From: Chromatiaceae bacterium | GTDB lineage: Bacteria; Pseudomonadota; Gammaproteobacteria; Chromatiales; Chromatiaceae | Assembly (NCBI GenBank): GCA_024235175.1 | Contig: JACKMX010000005.1 | Span: 1-64,000 of the forward strand | Direction of reading: 5' to 3' | Length of the DNA: 64,000 nucleotides | Part shown: positions 27,577 to 37,067 of the stretch, in pieces | Position numbering within the stretch: the stretch's first letter is position 1 | Layout: every line of letters starts with the position of its first letter | The notes under the pieces: model-generated | Databases searched by the model: none | What the model was told of the DNA's origin: nothing | Seen by the model: only the letters and a program-made list of their open reading frames with translations | Program-made: the position numbers and the translations under genes

Positions 27577-28044
27577 ATGAAGCTCTATCTGGTCCAGCAT
27601 GGCGAAGCGGTGGCAAAAGAGATTAATCCGGATCGTCCTCTCAGTGAGCGGGGAGTGCGCGATATGGAAAAAATCGCCCGGCTGCTGAGGCAGGGTGAAA
27701 TCAGCGCCGGTCGCGTGCTGCACAGCGGCAAGCTCCGCGCGGAGCAGACCGCAAAGCTGTTGGCCGCAGCGATAATGCCCGGAGGCGAACCGGAATCGGT
27801 GGAGGGGATCAATCCCAATGACGATATAGCCGCCTTTGCGAAGAGGCTGAACAATCTTGATATGGATACACTGATAGCCGGTCACCTTCCCTTCATGGCG
27901 AGATTGGTCAGCTGGCTCATTACCGGCAACCGGGAACAAGAGACCCTGGCCTACCAGCCAGGCAGCGTAGTCTGTCTGCAGAGAACGGGTGAGGATAAAT
28001 GGATACTGGAGTGGATGATTCGTCCGGAACTGTTGAGAGATTAG
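27577..28044 (+). CDS. sixA: Phosphohistidine phosphatase SixA family
   Basis: 155-aa histidine-phosphatase-superfamily protein. The N-terminal motif MKLYLVQHGEAV carries the catalytic His (QHGEA instead of RHG), followed by RPLSERG and, later, IAGHLPFMARL with the second active-site His. SixA removes phosphate from phosphohistidine in signalling proteins such as Hpt domains or NPr. The start at 27577 has GGAGGCGGG upstream. The gene is divergent from the multidomain kinase gene, with the two starts 286 bp apart, and a shared signalling role is possible but unproven. Confidence 0.85.
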   Translation: MKLYLVQHGEAVAKEINPDRPLSERGVRDMEKIARLLRQGEISAGRVLHSGKLRAEQTAKLLAAAIMPGGEPESVEGINPNDDIAAFAKRLNNLDMDTLIAGHLPFMARLVSWLITGNREQETLAYQPGSVVCLQRTGEDKWILEWMIRPELLRD

Positions 28045-28141
28045 AACCTCTCTCATGATCCCGCGCTGCCGCCACCCCGGCGATTTTGGTTCATGGCACC
28101 TTCCGCCAGGGTCAGCGTAAGCGAACAGGGTGACAAAAGAA

Positions 28142-28966
28142 CTAAGCTTTATTCCCCCCGTAACCATTTCTGCGCTGTATGGCAACCATTGCCAGCAGTG
28201 ATGAGACGAACAGCCAGGCGGCTGCAGGTAAAGGAACTACCTGCGTATCCCCGGCGGCAAAATCTTGGGTCCAATAGGTTCGATACGGAATAGCAGCTGT
28301 TGGGTAAGTATCATCAAATTCCCAGACATAACCGACACCCAGGTCGTCAAAAAAAGTGCTGAGAATATTGTTACGGTGTCCGCTGCTGCCCATCCATCCC
28401 TGACCCCAGCCGTTCCAGTCGGTATCGTTCTGGCTGCTGCCCACCATGTCCCAGGATGCAAATGCGACGCCAAAGAACACTGACAGAGCCGACAGGCTGG
28501 TGGTGCCATACATCACATCCCTGGCCGCATCCAGAGCTCCCATCTGCACCGGGGTGATTCCGAGGAAATCGGAGCCGTATCCAGCGGCGATATTTTCACC
28601 CGAAGCCGAAGGCAGCGACAGGTCGTACCCGGCGGCGGCAATGCGGTCTCTCGGCTGGCTATTTAAATTAGGGCCACCCAGCGTGGTGTGGCTGAAAAAA
28701 TCGTAGGTGGACATTGCCTGCGAATGGCCCAGCGCCGCATCATGCAGGCGATCATCCGCATTGAGGCTGTTCAGCGAACGAAAGCTCCGCTGCAGGTTGA
28801 CGAGATTCAGAACTTCCGTTTCCCGCGGATCCCAGACTGCTGACTGGACCTGCGCCGGGACCAGCAGATAAAGCATGGTGAAGAGGCAAAACGCACCTCT
28901 CGCCAATATCTGCTGATGGCCGTATTGGTTTGTACCGCCATATGGCTTGTATCTCTTTGTCATCAT
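28142..28966 (-). CDS. Secreted CAP/SCP-domain protein with exosortase sorting signal
   Basis: 274 aa. An N-terminal hydrophobic signal (FCLFTMLYLLVPAQVQSAVW) follows a long basic start. The CAP/SCP (cysteine-rich secretory protein-like) domain shows LNLVNLQRSFRSLNSL, the His in AALGHSQAMSTYDFFSH, GENIAAGY and SSGHRNNILS. The C terminus is VPLPAAAWLF, a hydrophobic helix and RRNG, the VPLP variant of a PEP-CTERM sorting tag. The protein should be transported by Sec and processed by an exosortase. The ATG at 28966 is followed by a second ATG, and either could be used. Confidence 0.85.
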   Translation of the reverse strand: MMTKRYKPYGGTNQYGHQQILARGAFCLFTMLYLLVPAQVQSAVWDPRETEVLNLVNLQRSFRSLNSLNADDRLHDAALGHSQAMSTYDFFSHTTLGGPNLNSQPRDRIAAAGYDLSLPSASGENIAAGYGSDFLGITPVQMGALDAARDVMYGTTSLSALSVFFGVAFASWDMVGSSQNDTDWNGWGQGWMGSSGHRNNILSTFFDDLGVGYVWEFDDTYPTAAIPYRTYWTQDFAAGDTQVVPLPAAAWLFVSSLLAMVAIQRRNGYGGNKA

Positions 28967-29131
28967 TCGATTCCGGAGAAAGTGGCATCGTTTATGGAAA
29001 CCAATATTGGCACTACGCAGAGCAAAATTGAAAGCGTGCGGATTCCAAACTGAGAACCAGTACGGACAATCAGGGGGAGAGTTTACTTAACGCTCTTCCC
29101 TGAATTGGATGCAGGGGCCGGGCGATGAACC

Positions 29132-30157
29132 TCAGGTATGCCGTCCCCGGATCTGGAATCCGACCAGACCCAGGAGAGCAGAGCCGAAGAGCCAGAAGGC
29201 GACTGGAAGCGGTACCGCAGTGATCTCGTAGCCGATCAGATCCAGGGCGCGAAGATCACGTTCTGAGACAAGAGAAATGTCACCATATGAGAGGGTTGGG
29301 TCCATGATTCCGAGGTCTAAATTGTCAGCCCAATGACTCGCCTGCTGACTCAGGCCATCTGACATCAGAATCTCATTTTGAATATCGTCGAGAATTGAGT
29401 CTGTTCCCGGAATCAGCGAACGGGGCATCATAGTGAAATCGCTGAAAGTGGCAGGGTCGGCACCCGAACCATCCTGAAAACGGAACAGATCCAATGGTTT
29501 CATCAGCACTTCGCCGGTTGTTGCTCCCTGGTCCATCAAAAACGCAATCTGATCAACCACCGAATTAAATCCCAGGATATGGCCGATCTCATGCGCTGCA
29601 ACCGTCTCAAAATCCATGCTGCCCGAATTGACGCCATCGCTGTTGTCGAAATCGAACGAGAATTCCGTATTGAAGTTGATCACTCCATCCATGGCGCCAA
29701 ACTGGTTGTCCAGATCCTGCACGCCAAGCGCCTTAAGATTGGCCTTACTGGCAGCCATGCCCGCCACTGAAAAGCCAGCGGGTATATCCACCTGCAGTTG
29801 ACCCGCTGTAGGGAGGTAAGAGACGATCAAATCGTCCGGCTCATCCGCCGCATCTGCGACCATCATGTCTCTGATCAGACTGTATGAGTGATTGTAATAG
29901 GTAAGTTGGACCGAGGAGGCGTTACCGATGATGCTCGAACTGCCCAGATAGGTGAAATCGGAGTCGATGGTAACGGTGATGGGATCAAATATCCTCGCCT
30001 CCCACTGGGATGCAGCTCGCGCGAAGGCGGCCGAAGCAAAAGGATTAAAGCCCCCAAGCTCGTTGATAACGATATTCAGGGCAATGGCAGAGTGGGAAAA
30101 AACGAGGCAACAACCCAGTAAAGCCGAAACAGAATATTTATTTACCCTATACCTCAT
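29132..30157 (-). CDS. Secreted zinc metalloprotease-like protein with exosortase sorting signal
   Basis: 341 aa with a signal peptide (ALLGCCLVFSHSAIA). The central zinc motif AAHEIGHILGF fits HExxHxxGF metzincin-type proteases, and DSDFTYLGSSS lies upstream. The C terminus VPLPVAFWLFGSALLGLVGF followed by RGRHT is a VPLP-type PEP-CTERM tag. It looks like the group of NF038122-type exosortase-dependent metalloproteases. It lies 165 bp upstream of the CAP-domain gene on the same strand, so the two may be co-expressed. The cognate general exosortase is not in the window. Confidence 0.85.
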   Translation of the reverse strand: MRYRVNKYSVSALLGCCLVFSHSAIALNIVINELGGFNPFASAAFARAASQWEARIFDPITVTIDSDFTYLGSSSIIGNASSVQLTYYNHSYSLIRDMMVADAADEPDDLIVSYLPTAGQLQVDIPAGFSVAGMAASKANLKALGVQDLDNQFGAMDGVINFNTEFSFDFDNSDGVNSGSMDFETVAAHEIGHILGFNSVVDQIAFLMDQGATTGEVLMKPLDLFRFQDGSGADPATFSDFTMMPRSLIPGTDSILDDIQNEILMSDGLSQQASHWADNLDLGIMDPTLSYGDISLVSERDLRALDLIGYEITAVPLPVAFWLFGSALLGLVGFQIRGRHT

Positions 30158-30455
30158 TATCTTTCGTACCTTTGTAAAGCGCTCTTAGATCTTGTAACAG
30201 CAATCCCGCCGAAATTCGAGTATTACGCATAGAACATCAAAACCACACGCATTTTTTGTACCCGGACATCAAAAAAGGCCACAGATATCAATTTTATCAA
30301 CTATTTATAGCCATTGTTCCGGATTATCTCAAATTCTCATTTGCGGGAACTGTAAAAAAATTTGACGCATAGCACGCTTTTTGGCTCAGTCCGGAATTTT
30401 TTAAGCTCATGTGCCGGCATGATTTATCGGATGGTTCCGTACCCGTAACCTGGCC
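30158..30455. other. AT-rich intergenic region
   Basis: The region separates the P-type ATPase end from the metalloprotease start and presumably carries the protease promoter. No clear sigma-54 element or hairpin was found. No coding frame is supported. Confidence 0.4.
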
Positions 30456-33104
30456 TTAAACGGTTTCCACCTGATAGATCAACCCCCGCCGCATCAACCA
30501 CTTCTCCACTTCCACGGCAATGAACACTGCTGCCGCCAGCAGGAAACAGAGGACGAGTTCGATGGCATCGAGCGGCGCGGTCTTGAATACGACGTTAAAC
30601 CAGGGGAGATAGATCACGGCCAGTTGTAAGGCGACCGTGCCCAGCACGGCGCCGAGCAGGGGGATATTGCTGAACAGGCCGAGTGTGAATATGGATTGCG
30701 TCTCCGATCGAATAGCCATCACGTGCGCCAATTGAGCCAGGGTCAGTGTGGTAAACACCATCGTTTGCCAGTGGCTGGAACCGTTGTGAAACGCCAATGC
30801 CTGCGCAAACAGAGATAAACCGCCAATCAACAGTCCCACCCAGATGATATGCTGCCACATGCCGTGGGCAAAAATATTCTCCTTGGGCGGCCTGGGTGGA
30901 CGCCGCAGGATCCCTTTTTCGTGCGGTTCCAGCGCAAGGGCCAGACCCGGCAGGCCGTCGGTGACCAGGTTGATCCACAGGATATGTATCGGCAACAGTG
31001 GAATGGGCAGGCCAAGAAAGGGCGCCAGGAACAGGGTCCAGATTTCACCTGCATTGCTGGTCATGGTGTATTTAATGAACTTGCGGATATTGTCGAAAAT
31101 GCGCCTGCCTTCGCGCACCGCCGTGACGATGGTGGCGAAGTTATCGTCCAACAGCACCATGTCGGAGGCTTCGCGCGCCACGTCTGTACCCTTGAGTCCC
31201 ATGGCGATGCCGATATCGGCCTGCTTGAGTGCGGGGGCATCGTTGACGCCGTCGCCGGTCATGGCGCTGAACTCGCCGGCTTGCTGCAGCGCATTGACGA
31301 TGCGAATCTTCTGTTGCGGTGAAACGCGGGCATAAACTCTTATGGCTCTGACACGCTGCCTGAACTCCTCGTCGCTGAGGTTTTCCAGCTCTTCGCCCGT
31401 CAACACTTCGCCGTTGTCGACATTGATGTGGAGTCGACGGGCGATCGCCTGTGCCGTGGCAGGATGATCGCCGGTAATCATCACCGGCGTGATGCCGGCA
31501 GTGATGCACTGTTCGACCGCCTCCAACACCTCCTCCCGGGGCGGGTCAATCAGACCCACCAGGCCAAGGAAGCGCAGTTCGCCTTCCGGCGAACCCTCAT
31601 CATCGATACCGGATATCCGTGAAAATTCACGCATGGCGATGGCCAGCACGCGATAGCCCTGGATGGCGAGTTGGTTGGCTTGTTCGAGCACCGCGTCCCG
31701 GTTCAACTCCCTGATACCGAGGCTGGTCAGCATATCGCGGCATAAAGGGATCACCGTTTCCGGTGCTCCCTTGGTGAAGGCAATTGTACCATCGCCATTC
31801 CGGTGCAGGGTGGTCATACGTTTGCGCACGGGATCGAACACCCGCTCATCGATGCGGGGCAGACGGGCCTCTGCGTCAAATTTCAACAATCCGGCACGCT
31901 GCGCGGCTTCACACAGAGCGACTTCGGTGGGATCGCCCGCCAGTCGTCCATCGCTGATCAGGGCATCATTATTCAATGCCATGGCTTCGCGCAGTCGTTG
32001 CCACAGCAGATTATCTTCCACCGGCAACAGACCGGTGATGCGTGAGTCGGCATACAGCAGGTCAACGGACATTTTGTTGCGGGTCAAGGTGCCGGTTTTA
32101 TCGCTGCAGATATAGGTGACCGAACCCAGGGTTTCCACTGCGGGCAGATTGCGGATGAGCGCCTTTTCCCGGCTCATCCGGCGTGCGCCGAGCGCCAGTG
32201 ACACGCTGATGACCGCTGGCAGCGCTTCGGGAATCGCGGCCACGGCAAGGCTGATTGCGGTAAGAAACATCAGTACCAGCGCTTCACCGCGCAGCAGGCC
32301 GACCGCGAAAATTATGGCGCAGATCGCAAGCACGGCGATGGCGAGACGCTTGCCGAAGGCTCCGAGCCGTTTTTGCAGGGGTGTACTTCTCTCTTTCGTA
32401 GTCTGCAGCAGGCTGGCGATTCGGCCCAGTTCGGTGTTCATGCCGATTGTGGTGACTACACCGGTAGCGCGGCCGCTGTTGACCTGGGTGCCCTTGAAGG
32501 CCATGTTCAGTTTGTCACCGATCTGCAGTTTGGTCTCACCGATGGCATCACTGGATTTGGCGATGCCGATGGATTCACCCGTCAATGCCGCTTCATCGGT
32601 TTCAAGACCGGCAGATTCTATGAGCCGCAGGTCGGCCGGAATCACATTTCCGGCTTCGATGATCACCAGATCACCCGGTACCAGATCGCTCCCCGTCACA
32701 CTGCTGCATTGCCCGTCCCGGATAACCTGTGCATTGGGCGCGGCCAATGACCTCAGAGCGGCGATGGCGTGCTCCGCACGATACTCCTGTGCCGCACCGA
32801 AGATGGCGTTGAGAAAGACAATGACCAGAATGGCAATTGTGTCCACCGCTTCGCCGATCAGGCCGGAGATGATAGCGGCGGCCAGCAGCACCATGATCAT
32901 GAAATCGCGGAATTGATCCAGCAGCATGCGCCACAGGGGACGGTGTTTGCCTTGCCGGATTGCATTGGGTCCGTATCTGGCCTGGCGTTTCCTTACTTCT
33001 TCGCCGGTCAGGCCCTGACGCAGATCGACCTGCAGCCGCTCGGATATCTCAAAGGCTGTGAGGTTGCTCCATTGGCTCTGGGGTGCAGGACTCTGGCGGT
33101 TCAT
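30456..33104 (-). CDS. P-type cation ATPase, calcium-type (P2A)
   Basis: 882-aa inner-membrane pump with the N-terminal cation-ATPase domain, actuator (ALTGES), phosphorylation site ICSDKTGTLTRNKM, nucleotide domain, hinge MTGDGVNDAPALKQ and ten predicted helices. The M4 motif AAIPEALPAVIS and the overall layout fit SERCA/PMCA-like bacterial Ca2+ exporters, but Na+ or Mn2+ export cannot be excluded. ATG 33104 begins MNRQSPAPQ. The gene stands alone between a repeat copy and the secreted protease gene. Confidence 0.93.
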   Translation of the reverse strand: MNRQSPAPQSQWSNLTAFEISERLQVDLRQGLTGEEVRKRQARYGPNAIRQGKHRPLWRMLLDQFRDFMIMVLLAAAIISGLIGEAVDTIAILVIVFLNAIFGAAQEYRAEHAIAALRSLAAPNAQVIRDGQCSSVTGSDLVPGDLVIIEAGNVIPADLRLIESAGLETDEAALTGESIGIAKSSDAIGETKLQIGDKLNMAFKGTQVNSGRATGVVTTIGMNTELGRIASLLQTTKERSTPLQKRLGAFGKRLAIAVLAICAIIFAVGLLRGEALVLMFLTAISLAVAAIPEALPAVISVSLALGARRMSREKALIRNLPAVETLGSVTYICSDKTGTLTRNKMSVDLLYADSRITGLLPVEDNLLWQRLREAMALNNDALISDGRLAGDPTEVALCEAAQRAGLLKFDAEARLPRIDERVFDPVRKRMTTLHRNGDGTIAFTKGAPETVIPLCRDMLTSLGIRELNRDAVLEQANQLAIQGYRVLAIAMREFSRISGIDDEGSPEGELRFLGLVGLIDPPREEVLEAVEQCITAGITPVMITGDHPATAQAIARRLHINVDNGEVLTGEELENLSDEEFRQRVRAIRVYARVSPQQKIRIVNALQQAGEFSAMTGDGVNDAPALKQADIGIAMGLKGTDVAREASDMVLLDDNFATIVTAVREGRRIFDNIRKFIKYTMTSNAGEIWTLFLAPFLGLPIPLLPIHILWINLVTDGLPGLALALEPHEKGILRRPPRPPKENIFAHGMWQHIIWVGLLIGGLSLFAQALAFHNGSSHWQTMVFTTLTLAQLAHVMAIRSETQSIFTLGLFSNIPLLGAVLGTVALQLAVIYLPWFNVVFKTAPLDAIELVLCFLLAAAVFIAVEVEKWLMRRGLIYQVETV

Positions 33105-33266
33105 ACCCCCTTATATAATCTTATCCGGGTGTAACTGCCAGTCCGGTCCATGGAGAATCCATTCGGGTGGATCGGTAGTTTCATAAGAGTGCCTTGGCCC
33201 TCACGCCTTCCGGCCTGTTGTTGCATTGTGCTGTTTCAAATCCGACGCACCCTTGCCTGCCAACTG

Positions 33267-33314
33267 CGCTCTCCCATCAGCGCAGTAGATTCATGCTAAG
33301 TCCGACAGGCTCCT
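33267..33314 (-). repeat. Partial copy of the GAGCCTGTC repeat
   Basis: The reverse complement of this stretch matches 35062-35106 (GGAGCCTGTC, ACTTAG, CGCTGATGGGAGAG) with several changes. It lies between the ATPase gene start and the protease stop. Confidence 0.6.
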
Positions 33315-33324
33315 CAAAGGCGTA

Positions 33325-34713
33325 TCAGTGGATCAGGATAAACAGGGCGCCGTTCCCCCGCCGGATTTTCAGCAGCAGTGCGTCGCCATTGCGACCGACC
33401 GCCGCCGTCAATTCCTCCAGTGATGAGACCGGCAGCTGGTTCACCGATTCGATAATGTCATCCGCACGCAAACCGGCGGACCAGGCCGGACTGCCCCGCT
33501 TGACCTCAAGCACCTGCACTCCCGCGACCCTCCCGGCCAATGGGTGGTCGTCGCTGATGGCGCCCAGCAGCGCACCGGAGAGCTGTTTACTTACTATTTC
33601 TGCAGAGGCACTGTCGGCCAGTGGATCAGCGATCACGGCACGCAGCGTCAGTTGATTGCCATGGCGCAGCAGGCCGAGGTCGACAGCTGTACCAACGCGC
33701 AGCAGCCCGATGGCGTTGCGCAGGTCGCCGGCGTCGGCTACAGCACGGCCGTTCAGAGCGATGATCACATCGCCGCTGCGCACGCCCGCCTGTTCCGCAG
33801 CAGATCCCGGCGTTACCTGTGCGACCACCGCACCGCCTCGCCGTTGCAGTCCGAAGGCCTGTGCAAGTTGAGGCGTCAGGTCCTGAGTCACCACTCCCAG
33901 CTGGCCGCGCCTGACCTCTCCATATTGCGACAACTGCTCCATGATCAGGCTGGCCATATTGCCTGGTATCGCAAAACCGATGCCGATATTTCCCCCGGAT
34001 GGCCCGACAATGGCGGTATTGACCCCGACCAGCTCTCCGTTCATGTTCACCAGTGCACCGCCTGAGTTACCGGGGTTGATCGAGGCATCGGTCTGGATGA
34101 AGTCCTCATAGCCTTCGATTCCGAGCCCCGACCGCCCCAGCGCACTGACTATGCCGTAGGTAACCGTCTGGCCCAGCCCGAACGGATTACCGATGGCAAC
34201 CACAAAATCCCCCACCCGGACCTGGTCGGAGTCGGCAATCGGCAGCGCGGCCAGATTTTTTGCCTTGATGCGGATAAGCGCCAGATCGACCTCCGGATCG
34301 CTGCCCGCCACTTCGGCCGAGAACTGACGCTGATCACGCAGCGTGACGGTGATCTCGTCGGCGCCATCTATAACGTGGTGATTGGTCAGGATGTAGCCCT
34401 TCCCGGCATCCACGACCACGCCGGATCCAAGGCTCTGCTTCTGGCTCTGTCGATCCCCACCTTCCGGGATCTCGAAGAAGTGCCGGAAAAACGGATCATC
34501 CAGCAGCGGATGGCGCCTGGCCTTGGTTCTGGTACGGGTTGAGATATTGACCACCGCAGGCAGCACCTTCTCCAGCATGGGGGCAATGGTAGTTCCGCTG
34601 CCCGGTGGCGGGGACTTGGCGACTGCAGTGACCGGGCTGACACAGATCAGCAGCAGCAACAGCAGCAGGCGCTGCAGCTGTGCCGCGCCAGGGGCGGTGT
34701 CAATCAAGCTCAT
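33325..34713 (-). CDS. degP: DegP/DegQ-type periplasmic serine protease
   Basis: 462 aa. A signal peptide (LLLLLLLICVSPVTAVA) leads into a trypsin-like domain with the His in LTNHHVIDGADE, the Asp in DLALIRI and the Ser in NPGNSGGALV, followed by two PDZ domains. The first ends near IALNGRAVADAGDLRNAI, the second has DIIESVNQLPVSSLEEL. This is a Do/HtrA protease-chaperone for misfolded envelope proteins; DegP and DegQ cannot be separated here. ATG 34713 has GGAGAGAAAGAG upstream; a frame extension to 34776 lacks support. No rseAB or sigma-E operon is adjacent. Confidence 0.93.
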   Translation of the reverse strand: MSLIDTAPGAAQLQRLLLLLLLICVSPVTAVAKSPPPGSGTTIAPMLEKVLPAVVNISTRTRTKARRHPLLDDPFFRHFFEIPEGGDRQSQKQSLGSGVVVDAGKGYILTNHHVIDGADEITVTLRDQRQFSAEVAGSDPEVDLALIRIKAKNLAALPIADSDQVRVGDFVVAIGNPFGLGQTVTYGIVSALGRSGLGIEGYEDFIQTDASINPGNSGGALVNMNGELVGVNTAIVGPSGGNIGIGFAIPGNMASLIMEQLSQYGEVRRGQLGVVTQDLTPQLAQAFGLQRRGGAVVAQVTPGSAAEQAGVRSGDVIIALNGRAVADAGDLRNAIGLLRVGTAVDLGLLRHGNQLTLRAVIADPLADSASAEIVSKQLSGALLGAISDDHPLAGRVAGVQVLEVKRGSPAWSAGLRADDIIESVNQLPVSSLEELTAAVGRNGDALLLKIRRGNGALFILIH

Positions 34714-34929
34714 CTCTTTCTCTCCATTGCGTGTCGGGGATTTTCTGGAAATGCAGTCATTATCAGAGAAGTTCAAGAGCCAGCTTGGATTCAGGGCCGG
34801 ATTAACGATTCGAACCAGTGTCTCCGCCGGTTTCGGGTATTCCCTAAGGCGTCCGATATCCGCCTGAAGTTTCTGCCTTCAGGTTGCAAAGGACGGGGTT
34901 CCGGCCATCCTCAGGGAGATGCCCTTTGG

Positions 34930-35060
34930 GTGGGCTTGTCAATGTTCATGGCGGTGTTACGCTTCTTGGCAAGGGAAACCGCCATTCCCTGCGAGGCGTG
35001 CCTTGCCCTGAACGCAGACAAGCTCACTGCATCCGCAATTATTACCTTGAAGGAGTACTG
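34930..35060. repeat. Interspersed repeat that mimics a small gene
   Basis: A 34-bp core (35019-35052) recurs at 18531-18564. The region can be read on the minus strand as a 77-codon frame, but the frame runs into the neighbouring GAGCCTGTC repeat and is not supported as a gene. It directly abuts that second repeat, making a composite block in the 579-bp gap between the protease and the NUDIX gene. Confidence 0.5.
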
Positions 35061-35222
35061 GGAGCCTGTCAGACTTAGGATTAATCTACTTCGCTGATGG
35101 GAGAGCGGCTCAAATTCCCCCAATTTTTCGTTACGTAGTCCCACTATGCGCCTAAAAATCGTGAAAATTTGATCTCACTCTCCCACCATGCTCGCTACGA
35201 TCACCTAAATCCGACAGGCTCC
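35061..35222. repeat. MITE-like element with inverted terminal repeats
   Basis: The termini are GGAGCCTGTCAGACTTAGG (35061-35079) and CCTAAATCCGACAGGCTCC (35204-35222), inverted with two mismatches. The interior is 124 bp with no coding frame. A partial copy is at 33267-33314 in the opposite orientation. Confidence 0.65.
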
Positions 35223-35292
35223 TAGTGCTAAGCTGCTGATTGACGGGAAAGTAACAAGCGCACTGCTCGATGGAACGACTGTTTATGAGTAT

Positions 35293-35724
35293 ATGATGAT
35301 GTCCGGCAGCATCCTTGAACCCACGGCAGTCGTGACCGCGTTTCTGCGGCATACCGGGCGGATACTGCTGGTTCAACGCAGCGCCAGGGTGGGATCTTAC
35401 CGGGGCCATTGGTCGGCGATCAGCGGATATCTCGAAGATGCCACACCTCTGGCGCAGGCTTGCAGAGAGATCAGAGAGGAGACCGGACTGCCGGATGAGG
35501 AGGTTCACCTTGTCGCCGAAGGGGAACCCATCAGCATATCTGCACCTGAATTGAACAGCTTGTGGGAGGTACACCCTTTTCTGTTCGAAATCGATGATCC
35601 GCAGCATGTCATGTTGGATTGGGAAAATGTCGAATTCCGCTGGATTGCACCGGAGGAGATAAAGCATTATCTCACGGTACCCAAACTTGAAGAGGCACTT
35701 CAGGCCGTTCTCAAAATATCCTGA
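35293..35724 (+). CDS. NUDIX hydrolase
   Basis: 143 aa with one NUDIX domain. The box reads GYLEDATPLAQACREIREET: the REIREETGL half is canonical, but the spacing to the first Gly is one residue short and the usual first Glu is absent, so metal binding may differ. It should hydrolyse a nucleoside-diphosphate derivative of unknown identity. Its stop overlaps the start of the eIF2B-like gene (ATGA), so the two are translationally coupled in the operon leading to rtcB. Several ATGs occur at the start; 35293 is the first. Confidence 0.82.
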   Translation: MMMSGSILEPTAVVTAFLRHTGRILLVQRSARVGSYRGHWSAISGYLEDATPLAQACREIREETGLPDEEVHLVAEGEPISISAPELNSLWEVHPFLFEIDDPQHVMLDWENVEFRWIAPEEIKHYLTVPKLEEALQAVLKIS

Positions 35725-36626
35725 TGGACGATTCGGCATTCGAAAATGCGCTGCATGAACTCCGTACCGATCGGGTGCAGGGTGCCAGCGAACTGGCGCG
35801 CCGCTGCCTGGATCTGCTGGCAGCCAGTGCGCAGGCTGTTGCGGCGAGCGAGAGTTCCGAATTGTTCGACGAGCTGGTGCGCCGGTGTGATCGCCTGATT
35901 GCCGCCCGTCCCAGTATGGCGCCTATCCATAATCTGCTGACAGCCTGGAAATCTTCCCTGACTCAGCTCGACGGCTCCTCTTTGCCGGAACTGCGCGCCG
36001 CTGCCGCCGGCAGGGCCCGGGAGGGGATCAAGAGATCGAAAAAGGCGATGGTGAAAGTGATGGAAAACGGCGCCGGGTATATAGGTTCCGGCAAGACCAT
36101 CCTCACCCACAGTTTCAGTGCCACTGTGCTGGGTGTTTTTGCAAGGTTAAAAGATCGGAATATACGTGTCATCGTCACCGAATCACGGCCCCTGAACGAG
36201 GGGTATATGCTGGCCCGCCAGCTCTCCGATTGGTCTATTCCCACTCAGTTGATTACCGACGCTCAGCTTGGCCTGTTTGCAACCCAGGCCGATCTGGTAC
36301 TGCTGGGAGCCGATTCACTGCTGCCGGACGGCAGTCTGGTAAACAAGGCCGGCAGTTACCTGCTGGCGCTAGCCGCACATGATAAAGGCATCCCGCTGTG
36401 TGTCTGCTGCGAAAGTTTTAAGCGCAGAAGAGCCGGGCTGGGGAAGCTTCATCTGGAAGAGATGGAGGGAGCGGAGCTGGGTACGCCGGTCCTTCCGGGG
36501 GTGAAGGTGCGCAACATCTATTTTGATGTCACCCCCGCCAGGTTGATCGACCGCTGGATCGATGAGGCGGGTGTCCACAAAACCGGCATACTCTCGGAAA
36601 GGGCTCAAGGAGTGAGCGGCCGGTGA
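35724..36626 (+). CDS. eIF2B-like/ribose-1,5-bisphosphate isomerase family protein
   Basis: 300 aa in the family of eIF-2B alpha/beta/delta subunits, methylthioribose-1-phosphate isomerase and archaeal ribose-1,5-bisphosphate isomerase. Motifs include YIGSGKTILTHSFSATVL, VIVTESRPLNEGYMLARQL, VLLGADSLLPDGSLVNKAGS and, near the end, YFDVTPARLID. In this family such residues bind a sugar phosphate. The exact substrate is uncertain. It overlaps the NUDIX gene by one base and the archease gene by four. Confidence 0.8.
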   Translation: MDDSAFENALHELRTDRVQGASELARRCLDLLAASAQAVAASESSELFDELVRRCDRLIAARPSMAPIHNLLTAWKSSLTQLDGSSLPELRAAAAGRAREGIKRSKKAMVKVMENGAGYIGSGKTILTHSFSATVLGVFARLKDRNIRVIVTESRPLNEGYMLARQLSDWSIPTQLITDAQLGLFATQADLVLLGADSLLPDGSLVNKAGSYLLALAAHDKGIPLCVCCESFKRRRAGLGKLHLEEMEGAELGTPVLPGVKVRNIYFDVTPARLIDRWIDEAGVHKTGILSERAQGVSGR

Positions 36627-37045
36627 TAACAGCGTCTTGGGAGCATTTTCAGCACGCAGCCGATATCGGTGTGCGTGGTTGCGGGCGCTCGCTTGCCGAA
36701 GCGTTCGAACAGGCCGCGCTGGCTCTGACCGCGGTGGTCGTCGAGCCGGAAAGGGTCGCTGAGCGTGAGATGATAACCCTCAGCGCAACGGCCCCCGATG
36801 TTGAGCTGCTGCTGACCGAGTGGCTGAATGCGTTGATCTATGAGATGGCGACCCGCCGCATGCTGTTTGCCCGCTTTCGGGTCGAGCTGCAGGGTCTTGA
36901 GCTGCAGGGCAGAGCCTGGGGTGAGCCCATCGATATTGCACGCCATCAGCCCGCGGTGGAGATAAAGGGTGCGACTTACACAGAGTTGCATGTAGGGCAG
37001 AACGAAGACGGCTCGTGGCATGCGCAGTGCGTGGTAGACGTCTAA
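36623..37045 (+). CDS. Archease (RtcB activating protein)
   Basis: 140 aa, normal archease length. The N-terminal metal-site motif EHFQHAADIGVRG and the middle ELLLTEWLNALIYEM are typical. The C terminus ends HAQCVVDV, placing an Asp next to the end as in family members. Archease speeds guanylylation of RtcB and allows multiple turnovers. GTG 36623 overlaps the TGA of the upstream gene, and rtcB starts 22 bp downstream, so the pairing is direct. Confidence 0.9.
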   Translation: MITASWEHFQHAADIGVRGCGRSLAEAFEQAALALTAVVVEPERVAEREMITLSATAPDVELLLTEWLNALIYEMATRRMLFARFRVELQGLELQGRAWGEPIDIARHQPAVEIKGATYTELHVGQNEDGSWHAQCVVDV

Positions 37046-37067
37046 ACTCATAGCAAAGAGAAACATC

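Noticed and set aside
34911..35144. 77-codon minus-strand frame
   Set aside because: It is built from two interspersed repeats (34930-35060 and 35061-35222), so it is not an independent gene.
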